Program-made: the position numbers and the translations under genes | The notes under the pieces: model-generated | The model's database searches: none | The model's input: only the letters and a program-made list of their open reading frames with translations | Told to the model about the DNA's origin: nothing | Source of the DNA: Clostridium ganghwense | GTDB taxonomy: Bacteria; Bacillota; Clostridia; Clostridiales; Clostridiaceae | Direction: 5' to 3' | DNA length: 64,000 nt | NCBI RefSeq assembly: GCF_026735165.1 | Contig: NZ_JAPQES010000007.1 | Span: 1 to 64,000, forward strand | In this document: positions 52,286 to 62,366 of the stretch, piece by piece | Position numbering within the stretch: the stretch's first letter is position 1 | Layout of the letters: each line of letters opens with the position of its first letter

Positions 52286-53944
52286 ATGGAAGATAAAATT
52301 TATAAAAGACGAGAATATATTATTTTTATGATATTTTTATCTCTACTTATGTTGTTAGTAGGAAAAATACTAATTTTTCAATATTTTGATTCAGCAGAAT
52401 TAAAAGTTATGGCAGAGAATCAATATCAATATAAAGAAAAAATAAGCGAATTAAATTACCTACTTCTAGATCATGATGGTAAAGATTTATTAAATTATTC
52501 TAATGAATATTATGCAGTTATAGATCCATATAGTTATACTTTAAATGATTACTATACTAAAAAGGACGATTTGTATGCACTTAATATAATTCTTAAAAAT
52601 TATAATAAAGAATATGATATAGAGAATATAGAGTTAAAAAATAAGAGCCAAAAAATTAAATGGCGTATAGACGAAACAACTTATAATAAATTGAGAAAAA
52701 TTAAAGGAGTAAAAGGTTTTTATACATATAAATATGTTAATGTGGATAGAAAGAATGGGTGGTGGAATGTTGAAAATCTTCTAACTAACATATATAAAAT
52801 TAATGCTAAAGGAGAAAAAGAAGAAAAGAGTAAAGAATCTATAGAACATAAAATAAAGGAAAGAACTAAGGATAACCAATTTGTATATAATGTTTTTAAG
52901 AAAGATGTTAATGGTAATATATATAATGAATACTTAACACATCCTCAAAATAATGTTAATGTAAGATTAACATTGGATAAGTATCTACAAGATACTATAA
53001 AACAGATTTTAAATAAAAAACCTTATAATTCCTATAATCAAGTTGGGGTAGTCTTAATGGAGAGTCATACAGGCAAAATAAGAGCTATGGTTCAAAAAGA
53101 TGATTTTAAACCTAATATTAATCTTGGAATTTCAACAAACCATGGTTTTTTTCCGGGATCTATTTTTAAAGTTATAGTAGAGGAAGCTGGATTAGATACA
53201 GCGAAAATATCATTAAATCATATATATAATCTCAATCCTAATTTAAGTAAGAGATACAAGGGGCATGAAAGGAAAGAGAGCATGAATTGTGAAGAAGCTT
53301 TGATTGAATCTTCCAATGATATTTATGCTCAAATTGGAATAGATGTGGGAATTAAAAATATTAAATCGTTTACTAAGAATCAAGGATTAATGGATAAGGT
53401 GCTTAACTTTGATGAAGAAACACATGGATGTTTTGAAGGTAATGATAATGAAGTTGGAGATGTAGAATTAACATCTTTTGGCCAAAAACAAAGAATAACT
53501 CCAATAGAAGCAATAAGTATACCTAATACAGTTATAAATAACGGCATATATGTTAAGCCATATTTAATTGAGGCATATGTAGATGAAGACAATAATGTCA
53601 TTGAAGAATTTACTACAGATGAAAAAAAAGTTTTAAGTATTAATACGGCTAATATACTAAAAAAACAAATGATTAAAGTAGTTACAGCACCATATGGTAC
53701 AGGGAAAAAAGCATATATTGATAGTGTAGAAATAGGAGGAAAAACTGGTACTGCCGAGCGTGAAGAAGGAAAAGATAAATTTTATGATGGATGGTTTGCA
53801 GGATTTTTTAAGATAGATGAAGAATATTATTCAATGATTGTTTTTGTAAAGGATATTGGTGATTATAAGAGTGGAGGAAATACAGCTGCACCTATTTTTA
53901 AAGAAATTATAAAAGAAACTTATAATTACTTAAAGAAATTTTAG
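52286..53944 (+). CDS. Class B penicillin-binding protein, transpeptidase
   Basis: A 552-residue PBP with an N-terminal membrane anchor (residues about 10-30), a pedestal region with many charged residues, and a C-terminal transpeptidase domain. The active-site motifs are complete: S292-x-x-K295 in PGSIFK, SSN (about 342-344) in IESSNDIYAQ, and K486-T-G-T in GGKTGTAE. The pedestal is shorter and more divergent than in FtsI or MrdA, so it may be a sporulation or accessory PBP. It is between udk and sigK, and its SD is in a hairpin. Confidence 0.88.
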   Translation: MEDKIYKRREYIIFMIFLSLLMLLVGKILIFQYFDSAELKVMAENQYQYKEKISELNYLLLDHDGKDLLNYSNEYYAVIDPYSYTLNDYYTKKDDLYALNIILKNYNKEYDIENIELKNKSQKIKWRIDETTYNKLRKIKGVKGFYTYKYVNVDRKNGWWNVENLLTNIYKINAKGEKEEKSKESIEHKIKERTKDNQFVYNVFKKDVNGNIYNEYLTHPQNNVNVRLTLDKYLQDTIKQILNKKPYNSYNQVGVVLMESHTGKIRAMVQKDDFKPNINLGISTNHGFFPGSIFKVIVEEAGLDTAKISLNHIYNLNPNLSKRYKGHERKESMNCEEALIESSNDIYAQIGIDVGIKNIKSFTKNQGLMDKVLNFDEETHGCFEGNDNEVGDVELTSFGQKQRITPIEAISIPNTVINNGIYVKPYLIEAYVDEDNNVIEEFTTDEKKVLSINTANILKKQMIKVVTAPYGTGKKAYIDSVEIGGKTGTAEREEGKDKFYDGWFAGFFKIDEEYYSMIVFVKDIGDYKSGGNTAAPIFKEIIKETYNYLKKF

Positions 53945-54010
53945 GTGTACATGCAAATTTTTTATTGTCAATCATATTATAATAATAAGCACTATTAGGA
54001 GGATATCCTT

Positions 54011-54715
54011 GTGTTTTTTATTAATTGTTTATTTAATATGATTGAAAATATGACTTTTTTAACCGCTTATGTGAGTAATGGAACTTCATTTCCACAGCCT
54101 TTAGATGAAAAAGAAGAGAAATATTATTTGAAAAAGCTTAAAGAAGGCGATGCTATATCTAAAAGTATTCTTATAGAAAGAAATCTTAGACTTGTAGCTC
54201 ATATTGTAAAGAAATATTCTTATCCTCATAAGGATATTGATGATTTAATATCAATAGGTACAGTTGGACTTATTAAAGCGATAGATTCCTTTGATAGTTC
54301 TAAAGGAACAAGGCTTGCAACTTATGCAGCTAGATGTATTGAAAATGAGATATTGATGCTTATTAGAAATACCAAAAAGATTAAGAGTGAAGTTTATCTT
54401 CAAGATCCTATTGGAGTAGACAAAGAAGGAAATGAAATTTCATTAATGGATGTTTTAAGCAGCGGTGATGATTCGGTTATTGAAATTGTTGAAAATAGGA
54501 TACAGATAAAAAAACTTTATGATAAAATAAATGACTGCTTAACTGAAAGAGAAAAAATAATTATTAAAATGAGATATGGACTTGCGGATGGAAAGCCTAG
54601 AACGCAAAGAGAGATAGCGAAACTTTTAGAAATATCCAGATCCTATGTGTCGAGGATTGAAAAAAGAGCTTTAAAAAAATTATATAAAGAATTTAACTCC
54701 ACCAATAGAAAATAA
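54011..54715 (+). CDS. sigK: Sporulation sigma factor SigK, uninterrupted
   Basis: A 234-residue late mother-cell sigma factor. It has a short hydrophobic pro-sequence (about residues 1-18) ending before AYVSNGTSFPQPL, where pro-sigma-K is cleaved in Bacillus. Regions 2 ([33 protein letters not shown]) and 4 (RTQREIAKLLEISRSYVSRIEKRALKKL) are continuous; there is no skin-type insertion as in B. subtilis and C. difficile. GTG start with AGGAGG 7 nt upstream. A hairpin terminator follows at 54728-54752. Confidence 0.93.
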   Translation: MFFINCLFNMIENMTFLTAYVSNGTSFPQPLDEKEEKYYLKKLKEGDAISKSILIERNLRLVAHIVKKYSYPHKDIDDLISIGTVGLIKAIDSFDSSKGTRLATYAARCIENEILMLIRNTKKIKSEVYLQDPIGVDKEGNEISLMDVLSSGDDSVIEIVENRIQIKKLYDKINDCLTEREKIIIKMRYGLADGKPRTQREIAKLLEISRSYVSRIEKRALKKLYKEFNSTNRK

Positions 54716-54727
54716 ACATTTATCAAG

Positions 54728-54752
54728 ATAGTTGGCGTTATATGCCAACTAT
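54728..54752 (+). terminator. Hairpin after sigK
   Basis: ATAGTTGGC pairs with GCCAACTAT around a 7-nt loop, followed by a weak T-rich tail. Confidence 0.65.
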
Positions 54753-54914
54753 TTGAAATTGTTTTAATTTACTATTTATTATAAAATGATTTTAGGTGTT
54801 AAAATTTATAAATAGTTTACGAAAATATAAATAATAAATAAAAATGCAATAGATAATAATTTATGTAGAAATTTCAAAAGCTTAATCACAAAAATATAGG
54901 AGGAAAACAAGTTG

Positions 54915-55967
54915 ATGACATTAAATGAACTGTTGGAAAAAACTGTAAATGAAAATGCTTCGGATTTACACTTAACTGTTGGAATATCACCGATAATAAG
55001 AGTAAATGGAGAACTTATACGTATAGGGGATAAAAAACTAACAAGTACTGACACTGAAAGATACGTAAAAGAAATTTTAGGAGATATGTATGATGAATAT
55101 GAAAATAGAGGAGAAATAGATACATCACTGTCTTTACCTGGAATAGGAAGATTTAGAGTTAATGCATATAAACAGAGAGGGAGTCATGCTATTGCTATAA
55201 GGGTAGTGGCACTAAGAATTCCTAATTTAAGTGAATTAAAGATGCCGCCAGTAGTTAAAGAATTAACCAATAAGCAAAGAGGACTTATACTTGTTACAGG
55301 ACCAACAGGTAGTGGAAAAAGCACAACTCTTGCAGCAATGATTAATGAAATTAATGCAACAAGAGCAGCACATATTATAACTTTAGAAGATCCGGTTGAA
55401 TATATGCATAAGCATAATAAATCTATAATTAATCAAAGAGAAATTGGAAAGGATACATTATCCTATCAGGCTGCTTTAAGGGCTGCTTTAAGAGAAGATC
55501 CAGATGTTGTTCTTGTAGGAGAAATGAGAGATCTTGAGACTATATCAATAGCTATTACTGCTGCTGAAACAGGGCATTTGGTTTTATCAACTGTACATAC
55601 CATCGGAGCTGCAAAAACAATTGATAGAATTATAGATGTTTTTCCTCCATATCAACAACAACAAATTAAAATTCAGCTGGCAGCTGTACTGGAAGGGATT
55701 ATTTCACAACAATTAATACCAAAAATTGATGGCAAAGGTAGAGCTGCTGCATTGGAAATTATGGTGTTAAATTCTGCTATTCAGAATTTGATAAGAGAAG
55801 GAAAAACTCATCAAATACAATCTTCTATTCAAACAGGAAGTAAATATGGGATGAAAACTATGGATATGAGCCTTGTAGATTTATATAGACGAGGATTAAT
55901 ATCTTATGAAAATGCTTTGACGGCATCAATTGATAGAAATATGATAAAAAGAATGATTGAATTATAA
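54915..55967 (+). CDS. pilT: Type IV pilus retraction ATPase PilT
   Basis: A 350-residue secretion ATPase of the PilT family that powers pilus retraction. Walker A is GPTGSGKSTT, the Asp and His boxes are LEDPVEYMHKH and ETGHLVLSTVHT, Walker B lies in DPDVVLVGEMRD, and the PilT-specific C-terminal helix is IQNLIREGKTHQIQSS. ATG 54915 is taken as the start; a TTG 3 nt upstream (54912) is closer to the SD and cannot be excluded. No other pilus gene is adjacent, and ftsA follows after about 270 bp. Confidence 0.92.
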   Translation: MTLNELLEKTVNENASDLHLTVGISPIIRVNGELIRIGDKKLTSTDTERYVKEILGDMYDEYENRGEIDTSLSLPGIGRFRVNAYKQRGSHAIAIRVVALRIPNLSELKMPPVVKELTNKQRGLILVTGPTGSGKSTTLAAMINEINATRAAHIITLEDPVEYMHKHNKSIINQREIGKDTLSYQAALRAALREDPDVVLVGEMRDLETISIAITAAETGHLVLSTVHTIGAAKTIDRIIDVFPPYQQQQIKIQLAAVLEGIISQQLIPKIDGKGRAAALEIMVLNSAIQNLIREGKTHQIQSSIQTGSKYGMKTMDMSLVDLYRRGLISYENALTASIDRNMIKRMIEL

Positions 55968-56236
55968 GAAATAAATTACAGAGGATTAATTTTTAAGTAT
56001 GTGTGATTTTGTAGTTTTAATTCGTTATAAAAGATGGTATATAAATAATATTTATGATAAAATTATATGTGTATTACAAGAAATACATGGGTAAAAATTA
56101 CATAACAGTATTTTATTTGATAATATATTTAAAAAGAATCATATTAAATATAAAAAATTATTTAAATTTAAAGGGAAAATGAATCTTTTGTTGAATATAT
56201 ATTTTTAGAGGATTTCTGTAAGGGAGGGAAAACCAG
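55968..56236 (+). other. 269-bp AT-rich leader region of ftsA
   Basis: Contains AT-rich sequence and an SD (AGGGAGG) close to the ftsA ATG. A 31-codon frame from about 56000 lacks an SD and looks fortuitous. No hairpin or known riboswitch was seen. Confidence 0.4.
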
Positions 56237-57493
56237 ATGCACGAATATATAGTTGGGCTTGATATTGGATCATCGAATGTATATGGTGCTGTTGGAAAAG
56301 TAGATATTGAAGGAGAAATCCGTATAATTGGAATTACTGCTGTAAAATGCAATGGACTAAAAAAGTCTGTTGTAGTAGATATAGATAGTACCTCTCAGTC
56401 AATTAAAGAATGTATTAAAAATTTAGAGAGAATGGTAGACATAAGTATTTCTGATGTTTATATAACTTTGCCAGCAGGAATCAGTGAGTTAGTTTGGAAT
56501 AAAGGAATTGTGGCTGTGTCCGCGGACGATAAAGAAATTAAAGAGAATGATGTATTAAGAGTACTTGATGCTGCAAGATTAATATCTGTACCACAAGATA
56601 AAGAAATTATTGGAGTTGTTCCTTATCAATACATAGTGGATGGATATGATCACATAATTGAACCTGTAGGAATGAGTGGAACGAGACTAGAGGTAGATGC
56701 CCAAATAGTAATGGCACAGAGTACAGTAGTAAATAATCTTAGAAAAAGTATAAATAGAGCAGGTATTAGTATTGCAGGAGAAGTTCTTCAGCAACAAGCA
56801 ATTTCACAAGTTGCTTCAAATAAGGAAGAAATAAATATGGGAGTTGCTTTTGTTGATATTGGAGCGCAAACAACTGATATTTCTATTTATAAAAGGGAAA
56901 ATCTTTGTTATACTAGTATGGTACCACTCGGTGGGGACAATATTACAAATGATATATCAATATGCTTAAAAATTCCATTTGCAGAAGCTGAGAAGCTTAA
57001 AACGAAATATGGTGAGTTAAGTAAAAAATATGATGAAGAGAATAGAAAAATAGCTGTTAATGCAGGATACAATCATTCTATAGAAGCAGATCTTGGTTAT
57101 TTACAGAATGTAATTGAAGCAAGGACTGAAGAAATCTTATATTATGTTAAGGACAAGCTAGAACAAAGTAAGTATAATGATGAAATTTCTGGAGTAGTTA
57201 TAGTTGGGGGTGGATTAGCTTTATTCAAAGGTATTGATGAGTATGCTTCTAAAATATTAGGAAAATCAGTTAAGATTGGTTTTCCAAATTACATTGGTGC
57301 TGCAAGTCCAGTATATGCTACAGTTGTAGGTATTATTAAAGATGTTGTTAGTTCTTTACGAATAAGTAAGAATTCAGATGAAGCAAAAAAAGAAGTAAGT
57401 AGTAATTCAAAGATAAAAACTAATATTAATAAAAAAGAAAATGAAGACAGTTTCGTGTCAAAACTAAAAGAATTTTTCACAGAGTTTTTTTAG
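56237..57493 (+). CDS. ftsA: Cell division protein FtsA
   Basis: A 418-residue actin-like ATPase that tethers FtsZ to the membrane. Phosphate loops are GLDIGSSNV and [15 protein letters not shown], and the adenosine motif is [13 protein letters not shown]-like [12 protein letters not shown] 1C-type subdomain (about residues 80-165) is present. The charged linker near the end leads to a C-terminal amphipathic helix, [14 protein letters not shown], which is the membrane-targeting sequence. ftsZ follows after 16 nt, so they form an operon. Confidence 0.92.
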   Translation: MHEYIVGLDIGSSNVYGAVGKVDIEGEIRIIGITAVKCNGLKKSVVVDIDSTSQSIKECIKNLERMVDISISDVYITLPAGISELVWNKGIVAVSADDKEIKENDVLRVLDAARLISVPQDKEIIGVVPYQYIVDGYDHIIEPVGMSGTRLEVDAQIVMAQSTVVNNLRKSINRAGISIAGEVLQQQAISQVASNKEEINMGVAFVDIGAQTTDISIYKRENLCYTSMVPLGGDNITNDISICLKIPFAEAEKLKTKYGELSKKYDEENRKIAVNAGYNHSIEADLGYLQNVIEARTEEILYYVKDKLEQSKYNDEISGVVIVGGGLALFKGIDEYASKILGKSVKIGFPNYIGAASPVYATVVGIIKDVVSSLRISKNSDEAKKEVSSNSKIKTNINKKENEDSFVSKLKEFFTEFF

Positions 57494-57509
57494 TAAGGAG
57501 GTTATTATT

Positions 57510-58652
57510 GTGCTAGATTTTGATGTTGATGTTCAACAATTTGCTCAAATAAAAGTAATAGGTTGTGGTGGCGGCGGGAACAATGCTGTTAATAGAATGA
57601 TTAAAGAAGGACTTAAAAATGTTGAGTTTATAGGTATAAATACAGATAAACAAGCATTAGCAGTTTCTCAAGCTTCACAAAAAATACAAGTAGGTGACAA
57701 ATTAACAAAAGGATTGGGAGCAGGTGCTAATCCAGAAATAGGAAGAAAAGCTGCAGAAGAAAGCAAAGATGAAATATCTCAAGCTATAAAAGGTGCTGAT
57801 ATGGTATTTATTACAGCAGGAATGGGTGGTGGAACTGGAACGGGTGCTGCACCAGTTGTTGCTGAAATTGCTAAATCAATGGGAATTTTAACAGTTGGAG
57901 TTGTAACTAAACCTTTCCCTTTTGAAGGAAGAAAAAGAATGCTTCATGCAGAAATGGGAATTAAAAATTTAAAAGAGACTGTAGATACTTTGGTTACCAT
58001 TCCTAATGAAAGATTATTAGCTATGGTTGATAAGAAAACTTCGCTAGTTGAAGCTTTTAAATTTGCTGATGATGTATTAAAACAAGGTGTACAAGGTATA
58101 TCAGATTTAATTACTATTCCAGGTCTTGTAAACTTAGACTTTGCAGATGTAAGAACTATTATGTTAGACAAGGGATTAGCTCATATGGGTGTTGGAAAAG
58201 GAACTGGTGACAATAGAGCACAGGAAGCTGCAAAGCAGGCAATATCTAGTCCACTTTTGGAAACTTCTATTATGGGGGCTACAGGAGTTCTATTAAATGT
58301 TACTGGTGGAGGAGATCTAGGATTACTTGAAATAAATGAAGCTGCTGAAATAGTTCAAGAAGCAGCAGATCCAGATGCTAATATTATTTTTGGTGCTGTG
58401 ATAGATGAAAATTTGAAAGATGAACTTAGAATTACTGTTATTGCAACAGGATTTGAAGAAAAGGTAGAAGGTCAAAAATTAACATCAAGTACCAGAGAAA
58501 GAGAAATAGAGAAAGAAAAAGAAAAAACATATGATAATAAGGAAGAGTTTAAAAATTCTTTCGATGAAGTTGCTACTTCTAGAGAAAGAGAAAGAGAATA
58601 TACTCAGGTTGATTTAGAAGTTCCAGCTTTTTTAAGAAGACACCATAGATAA
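57510..58652 (+). CDS. ftsZ: Cell division protein FtsZ
   Basis: A 380-residue tubulin-like GTPase forming the Z-ring. The N-terminal nucleotide loop is [15 protein letters not shown], the tubulin signature is [12 protein letters not shown], and T7 with [13 protein letters not shown] is intact. A variable linker (about residues 325-368) rich in Glu, Lys and Arg leads to the conserved C-terminal peptide [11 protein letters not shown], which binds FtsA. GTG start with AAGGAGG 8-9 nt upstream. It is followed by a terminator, then the spoIIG-type operon. Confidence 0.97.
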   Translation: MLDFDVDVQQFAQIKVIGCGGGGNNAVNRMIKEGLKNVEFIGINTDKQALAVSQASQKIQVGDKLTKGLGAGANPEIGRKAAEESKDEISQAIKGADMVFITAGMGGGTGTGAAPVVAEIAKSMGILTVGVVTKPFPFEGRKRMLHAEMGIKNLKETVDTLVTIPNERLLAMVDKKTSLVEAFKFADDVLKQGVQGISDLITIPGLVNLDFADVRTIMLDKGLAHMGVGKGTGDNRAQEAAKQAISSPLLETSIMGATGVLLNVTGGGDLGLLEINEAAEIVQEAADPDANIIFGAVIDENLKDELRITVIATGFEEKVEGQKLTSSTREREIEKEKEKTYDNKEEFKNSFDEVATSREREREYTQVDLEVPAFLRRHHR

Positions 58653-58679
58653 AAAAAGTGCTTATATAGCACTTTTTTT
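58652..58679 (+). terminator. Terminator after ftsZ
   Basis: AAAAAAGTGCT pairs with AGCACTTTTTT around a short loop, ending in a long T-tract directly after the stop codon. Confidence 0.88.
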
Positions 58680-58806
58680 TTTATAAAAATAGAAGTGAAT
58701 GGTGTAAATTGGAAATAAATGTAGATGATAAAAGTATCTTCAGGTATAGAAAATGACAAAATTTTGAAAAGAATAGTTATATAATTATTTCAAAGGGGGA
58801 AGGGAG

Positions 58807-59601
58807 TTGATAGTTTACTTAGATATATTTCTTATAGAAAATTTTATAGTAAATTTATTTTTGCTATATGTTACTACTCAGACTCTAAAGATTAGAACCA
58901 AAATGCTGAATAATATTTTAGCGGCTATGGTAGGTAGTGGATATGCTGTGATTGCAATATATACAAAATTTAATTATTTATCTTTTATTCCTATTAAGTT
59001 TATAGTTGCTGTAATTATGATATTGATACTGTTCAGAAAAAAAGATTTTTTATTCAATATTAAAGCTACTATTATATTTATTTTATATTCTATGCTTCTT
59101 GCAGGTTTATGTATATTTATTGAATTTAACAAAAGTGTAAGTATTAGTATGAGATTTAACGGGTTTTCTTATAAAATATTACTTTCTTCATTAATGATTA
59201 TATATGTAGTTGTACATAGAATTCTTGTTTATGTTAAAGATAGAAAAAGTGTGATGAGACTAATCTATGATGTTGATATAGTTACAGATAAAGTTGAAAA
59301 AAAGGTTAAGGCATTTTTAGATACGGGAAACGAACTTAGAGAACCAATTACAAATTTACCAGTTATGATTGTTGAAAAAGATATCTTTAATGATATAAAA
59401 ATCAGCGACAAAGAAAAGTTTTTAATTCCATATAAGGTGGTTAATGGATCTACAGGAAAATTAGAAGGATTTAGACCCCAATTAGTAAGGGTTTATAAAG
59501 AAAATACAGTTGAAAACTATCAGGTTATAGTTGCATTTTGTGAAAATCAGTTGAGTTCTTTAGATGATTATAATGCATTATTGTCTAGAGGCATTCTTTG
59601 A
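58807..59601 (+). CDS. spoIIGA: Sigma-E processing peptidase SpoIIGA
   Basis: A 264-residue membrane aspartic protease that activates pro-sigma-E in the mother cell. The N-terminal half has five hydrophobic segments (first is [19 protein letters not shown]), and the protease half has [11 protein letters not shown] with the catalytic Asp at about residue 172. TTG start preceded by a G-rich SD. A TATAAT at 58780-58785 with TGACAAA upstream (58754) may be a Spo0A-dependent promoter, but the boxes are weak. The sigE start lies 14 nt after its stop. Confidence 0.92.
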   Translation: MIVYLDIFLIENFIVNLFLLYVTTQTLKIRTKMLNNILAAMVGSGYAVIAIYTKFNYLSFIPIKFIVAVIMILILFRKKDFLFNIKATIIFILYSMLLAGLCIFIEFNKSVSISMRFNGFSYKILLSSLMIIYVVVHRILVYVKDRKSVMRLIYDVDIVTDKVEKKVKAFLDTGNELREPITNLPVMIVEKDIFNDIKISDKEKFLIPYKVVNGSTGKLEGFRPQLVRVYKENTVENYQVIVAFCENQLSSLDDYNALLSRGIL

Positions 59602-59615
59602 GGAGGGGTGAATTT

Positions 59616-60323
59616 TTGCTAAAGTTAAGTATAGTGTTAAACAGGTTATTATCTAAATTTAAAATTTTCTTTAAAAAAGTATATTTTATAGGGGGAAATG
59701 ATGCACTGCCACCGCCACTTTCTAAGGAGGAAGAAGAAAATTTAGTTGCTAGAATAATAGGTGGAGATGAGAGTGTACGTACAATATTGATAGAGAGAAA
59801 TTTAAGATTAGTAGTATATATTGCAAGAAAATTTGAAAATTCAGGTATTTTGGTTGAGGATTTAATATCTGTTGGAACTATAGGACTAATTAAAGCCGTT
59901 AATACGTTTGATCCAGAAAAAAAAATAAAATTAGCTACTTATGCTTCAAGGTGTATAGAAAATGAAATATTAATGTATCTAAGAAGAAATAATAAAATTA
60001 AGGCTGAAATTTCTTTCTATGAACCATTAAATACAGATTGGGATGGAAACAAGTTGCTTTTGTCAGATATTCTAGGTACTGAAAATGATATGGTATATAA
60101 TTTAATTGAGGATGAAGTGGATAAACAACTATTATTCATTGCAATGAGAAAACTAAGTGAACGGGAAAAAGAGATAATTAAATTAAGGTTTGGATTAAGT
60201 GGTAATAGTGAAAAAACTCAAAAACAGGTTGCTGATATTCTTGGTATATCTCAGTCCTATATTTCCAGATTAGAGAAGAGGATAATCAAAAGATTAAAAA
60301 AAGAAATTAATAAAATGGTATAG
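59616..60323 (+). CDS. sigE: Sporulation sigma factor SigE
   Basis: A 235-residue early mother-cell sigma factor made as an inactive precursor. The pro-sequence (residues about 1-25, basic and hydrophobic) ends before [14 protein letters not shown], the usual processing region. Region 2 ([38 protein letters not shown]) and region 4 ([24 protein letters not shown]) are intact. TTG 59616 is chosen since AGGAGGGG lies 7 nt upstream. It follows spoIIGA by 14 nt and is processed by it. Confidence 0.95.
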   Translation: MLKLSIVLNRLLSKFKIFFKKVYFIGGNDALPPPLSKEEEENLVARIIGGDESVRTILIERNLRLVVYIARKFENSGILVEDLISVGTIGLIKAVNTFDPEKKIKLATYASRCIENEILMYLRRNNKIKAEISFYEPLNTDWDGNKLLLSDILGTENDMVYNLIEDEVDKQLLFIAMRKLSEREKEIIKLRFGLSGNSEKTQKQVADILGISQSYISRLEKRIIKRLKKEINKMV

Positions 60324-60338
60324 ATTGTCCTTAGTATA

Positions 60339-60394
60339 AAAATTAGCTTCTCAGGAGATAATAAGAATGCGACTACTCTGAGGGAGCTGATTTT
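60339..60394 (+). promoter_or_regulatory. Hairpin in sigG leader burying the SD
   Basis: AAAATTAGCTTCTCAG (60339-60354) pairs, with one bulge and a GU pair, to CTGAGGGAGCTGATTTT (60378-60394). The right arm contains the sigG SD (GAGGGAG) and ends 1 nt before the ATG; a T5 run closes it, so it also resembles a terminator. Read-through transcripts from sigE would carry the full hairpin; a promoter inside or after the left arm would not. Confidence 0.7.
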
Positions 60395-60395
60395 T

Positions 60396-61169
60396 ATGAT
60401 GATAAATAAAGTGGAAATTTGTGGGGTAAACACTGCTAAATTACCTATATTGAAAGAAAATGAAATGAAAGAATTATTACTAAGGATGAAGGATGGTGAC
60501 GCTGTTTCTAGGGAAAAATTTATCAGAGGAAATTTGAGATTGGTATTAAGTGTAATTCAACGATTTAATAATAGAGGAGAAAATGTAGACGATTTGTTCC
60601 AAGTAGGTTGTATAGGATTAATAAAAGCTATTGATAATTTTGATTTAAGTCAAAATGTTAAATTTTCTACTTATGCTGTTCCTATGATTATAGGGGAAAT
60701 TAGAAGATATTTAAGAGATAATAATTCAATAAGAGTAAGCAGGTCATTAAGAGACATAGCATATAAAGCTTTACAGGTAAGAGATAAACTTGTAAATAAG
60801 CAAAATAAGGAACCTACTGTTTCACAAATTGCAAAAGAACTTAATATTCCAAGAGAGGAAGTTGTATTTGCGCTAGATGCCATTCAAGACCCTGTATCAC
60901 TATTTGAGCCTATATATCATGATGGCGGAGATGCTTTATATGTTATGGATCAAATTAGTGATAGTAAAAGTGTTGATGAAAGTTGGCTTGAAAATATTTC
61001 TATTAAGGAAGCGATGAAAAGATTAAATGATAGAGAAAAATTAATATTAAATATGAGGTTTTTTCAAGGAAGAACTCAAATGGAGGTAGCAGATGAGATA
61101 GGAATTTCTCAAGCACAAGTTTCAAGGCTTGAAAAAACTGCATTAAAACATATGCGTAAGTATGTATAG
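60396..61169 (+). CDS. sigG: Forespore sigma factor SigG
   Basis: A 257-residue late forespore sigma factor. Characteristic stretches are INKVEICGVNTAKLPIL at the N-terminus, region 2 with DDLFQVGCIGLIKAIDNFDL and KFSTYAVPMIIGEIRRYLRD, region 3 SIRVSRSLRDIAYKAL, and region 4 (RTQMEVADEIGISQAQVSRLEK). It has no pro-sequence. It is the third gene of the ftsZ-spoIIGA-sigE-sigG order found in Bacillus and Clostridium. The leader hairpin hides its SD. Confidence 0.96.
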   Translation: MMINKVEICGVNTAKLPILKENEMKELLLRMKDGDAVSREKFIRGNLRLVLSVIQRFNNRGENVDDLFQVGCIGLIKAIDNFDLSQNVKFSTYAVPMIIGEIRRYLRDNNSIRVSRSLRDIAYKALQVRDKLVNKQNKEPTVSQIAKELNIPREEVVFALDAIQDPVSLFEPIYHDGGDALYVMDQISDSKSVDESWLENISIKEAMKRLNDREKLILNMRFFQGRTQMEVADEIGISQAQVSRLEKTALKHMRKYV

Positions 61170-61190
61170 AGCCGAAAGGCTCTATTTTTT
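61166..61190 (+). terminator. Terminator after sigG
   Basis: ATAGAGCC pairs with GGCTCTAT around a GAAA tetraloop, followed by TTTTTT; it overlaps the sigG stop codon. Confidence 0.9.
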
Positions 61191-61450
61191 ATACCATATA
61201 TTTTACTTACTAGTTTTTTAGTTTTAAATATACTAAATGCTTGATGCGTTTAGCTTTAGGAAGTTAGAAGTTTTATTTTATACATATCAAATTTAATGCG
61301 ACCAGTTAGAATTACTCATTTTAACATAAAGTAAAAATCACTTAAAGTTTAATGAGCCTTATTCATAAAATGCAAATAAAAGTAATTATAATATAATAAA
61401 AGGCTTGTACATATATTAATAGAGAGAATATTATATGAGGGGGATTTAAA

Positions 61451-61705
61451 ATGGCATTATATTCGATAAATAATTTAAAATTAATGGAGGTTATAGATAT
61501 AAACACAGGTTCGAAAATTGGATACATAAGAGACTTAAAGATGGATTGCAATAATTATAGTATAATTTCAATAATAATACCTGCAGAAAAAACATCTTTG
61601 TTTAGTAAAAATAATTATATTGAAATTTTATGGGATAAAATTGTAAAAGTTGGTGTTGATGTAATCTTAGTTGATGAAAATATCGTTGATATAGATAATA
61701 AATAG
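61451..61705 (+). CDS. ylmC: YlmC/YmxH family sporulation protein (PRC-barrel)
   Basis: An 84-residue single PRC-barrel protein of the YlmC/YmxH family: LMEVIDINTGSKIGYIRDLKM, the central IISIIIP strand, and WDKIVKVGVDVILVD. YlmC/YmxH genes are found only in spore formers, commonly near sigG. The SD is AGGGGG upstream of ATG. The 281-bp gap between sigG and this gene holds no evident gene beyond the sigG terminator. Precise function is unknown. Confidence 0.9.
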   Translation: MALYSINNLKLMEVIDINTGSKIGYIRDLKMDCNNYSIISIIIPAEKTSLFSKNNYIEILWDKIVKVGVDVILVDENIVDIDNK

Positions 61706-61772
61706 TGGTAATTTATATGAAAAAAAGGTATAATGTTAAATGTAAAATAGTATAGAAAAAGGACGTGATAAA

Positions 61773-62237
61773 TTGAAATGTCCCTATTGTGGTTTTGAAG
61801 AGAGTAAAGTTGTTGATTCAAGATCCACAGAGGATCATAAGGCAATTAGAAGAAGAAGGGAATGCCTAAAATGTAATAAAAGATACACTACATATGAAAA
61901 GATAGAAGATATACCTATATTAGTTATAAAAAAAGATTCTAATAGGGAATATTTTGATAAGTCAAAAATAATTAATGGATTATTAAAAGCTTGTCAAAAA
62001 AGACCTGTTTCAAGAGTTCAAATAGATGCTATAGCAGATGAAGTTGAGAAAAAAATGTGTAATGAAATGCTTACAGAAATAAAATCAGAATATATAGGTG
62101 AAATGATAATGGAAAAATTGAAAAAAATCGATGAAGTTTCATATGTAAGGTTTGCATCTGTATATAGACAATTTAAGGATATTAATACTTTTATAGAAGA
62201 AATAAAAAACTTAATGTCTGACAAAAAAATGCCCTGA
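61773..62237 (+). CDS. nrdR: Transcriptional repressor NrdR
   Basis: A 154-residue zinc-ribbon plus ATP-cone repressor of ribonucleotide reductase genes. The ribbon is KCPYCGFEESKVVDSRST with CLKCNKRYTTYEK, and the ATP-cone begins ILVIKKDSNREYFDKSKI. The length equals the family norm. TTG start with AAGGACGTGA upstream, the same SD variant as in the DUF5050 gene at 4355. It uses its own terminator, which overlaps the stop codon. nrd genes are not in the window. Confidence 0.95.
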   Translation: MKCPYCGFEESKVVDSRSTEDHKAIRRRRECLKCNKRYTTYEKIEDIPILVIKKDSNREYFDKSKIINGLLKACQKRPVSRVQIDAIADEVEKKMCNEMLTEIKSEYIGEMIMEKLKKIDEVSYVRFASVYRQFKDINTFIEEIKNLMSDKKMP

Positions 62238-62258
62238 GATTTAAGAAGGGGCATTTTT
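62225..62258 (+). terminator. Terminator overlapping the end of nrdR
   Basis: AAAAATGCCC pairs with GGGCATTTTT around a 14-nt loop. It begins within the last codons of nrdR and ends in a T-tract. Confidence 0.85.
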
Positions 62259-62366
62259 ATTATGTTAAAAAAAGATTAAATAAGTTAAAATGTTTTCATA
62301 TATTTAATTATATTCTATAATGGTGTTACAATAATAAGTAGATAAGGAGTGTATAGATTAATAATT

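Noticed and set aside
56000-56095. 31-codon frame in the ftsA leader
   Set aside because: No SD is present, and the composition does not look coding.
58754-58785. Spo0A boxes in the spoIIGA promoter
   Set aside because: TGACAAA and TTTTGAA only loosely match the 0A box TGNCGAA; mentioned with the gene but not claimed as a site.
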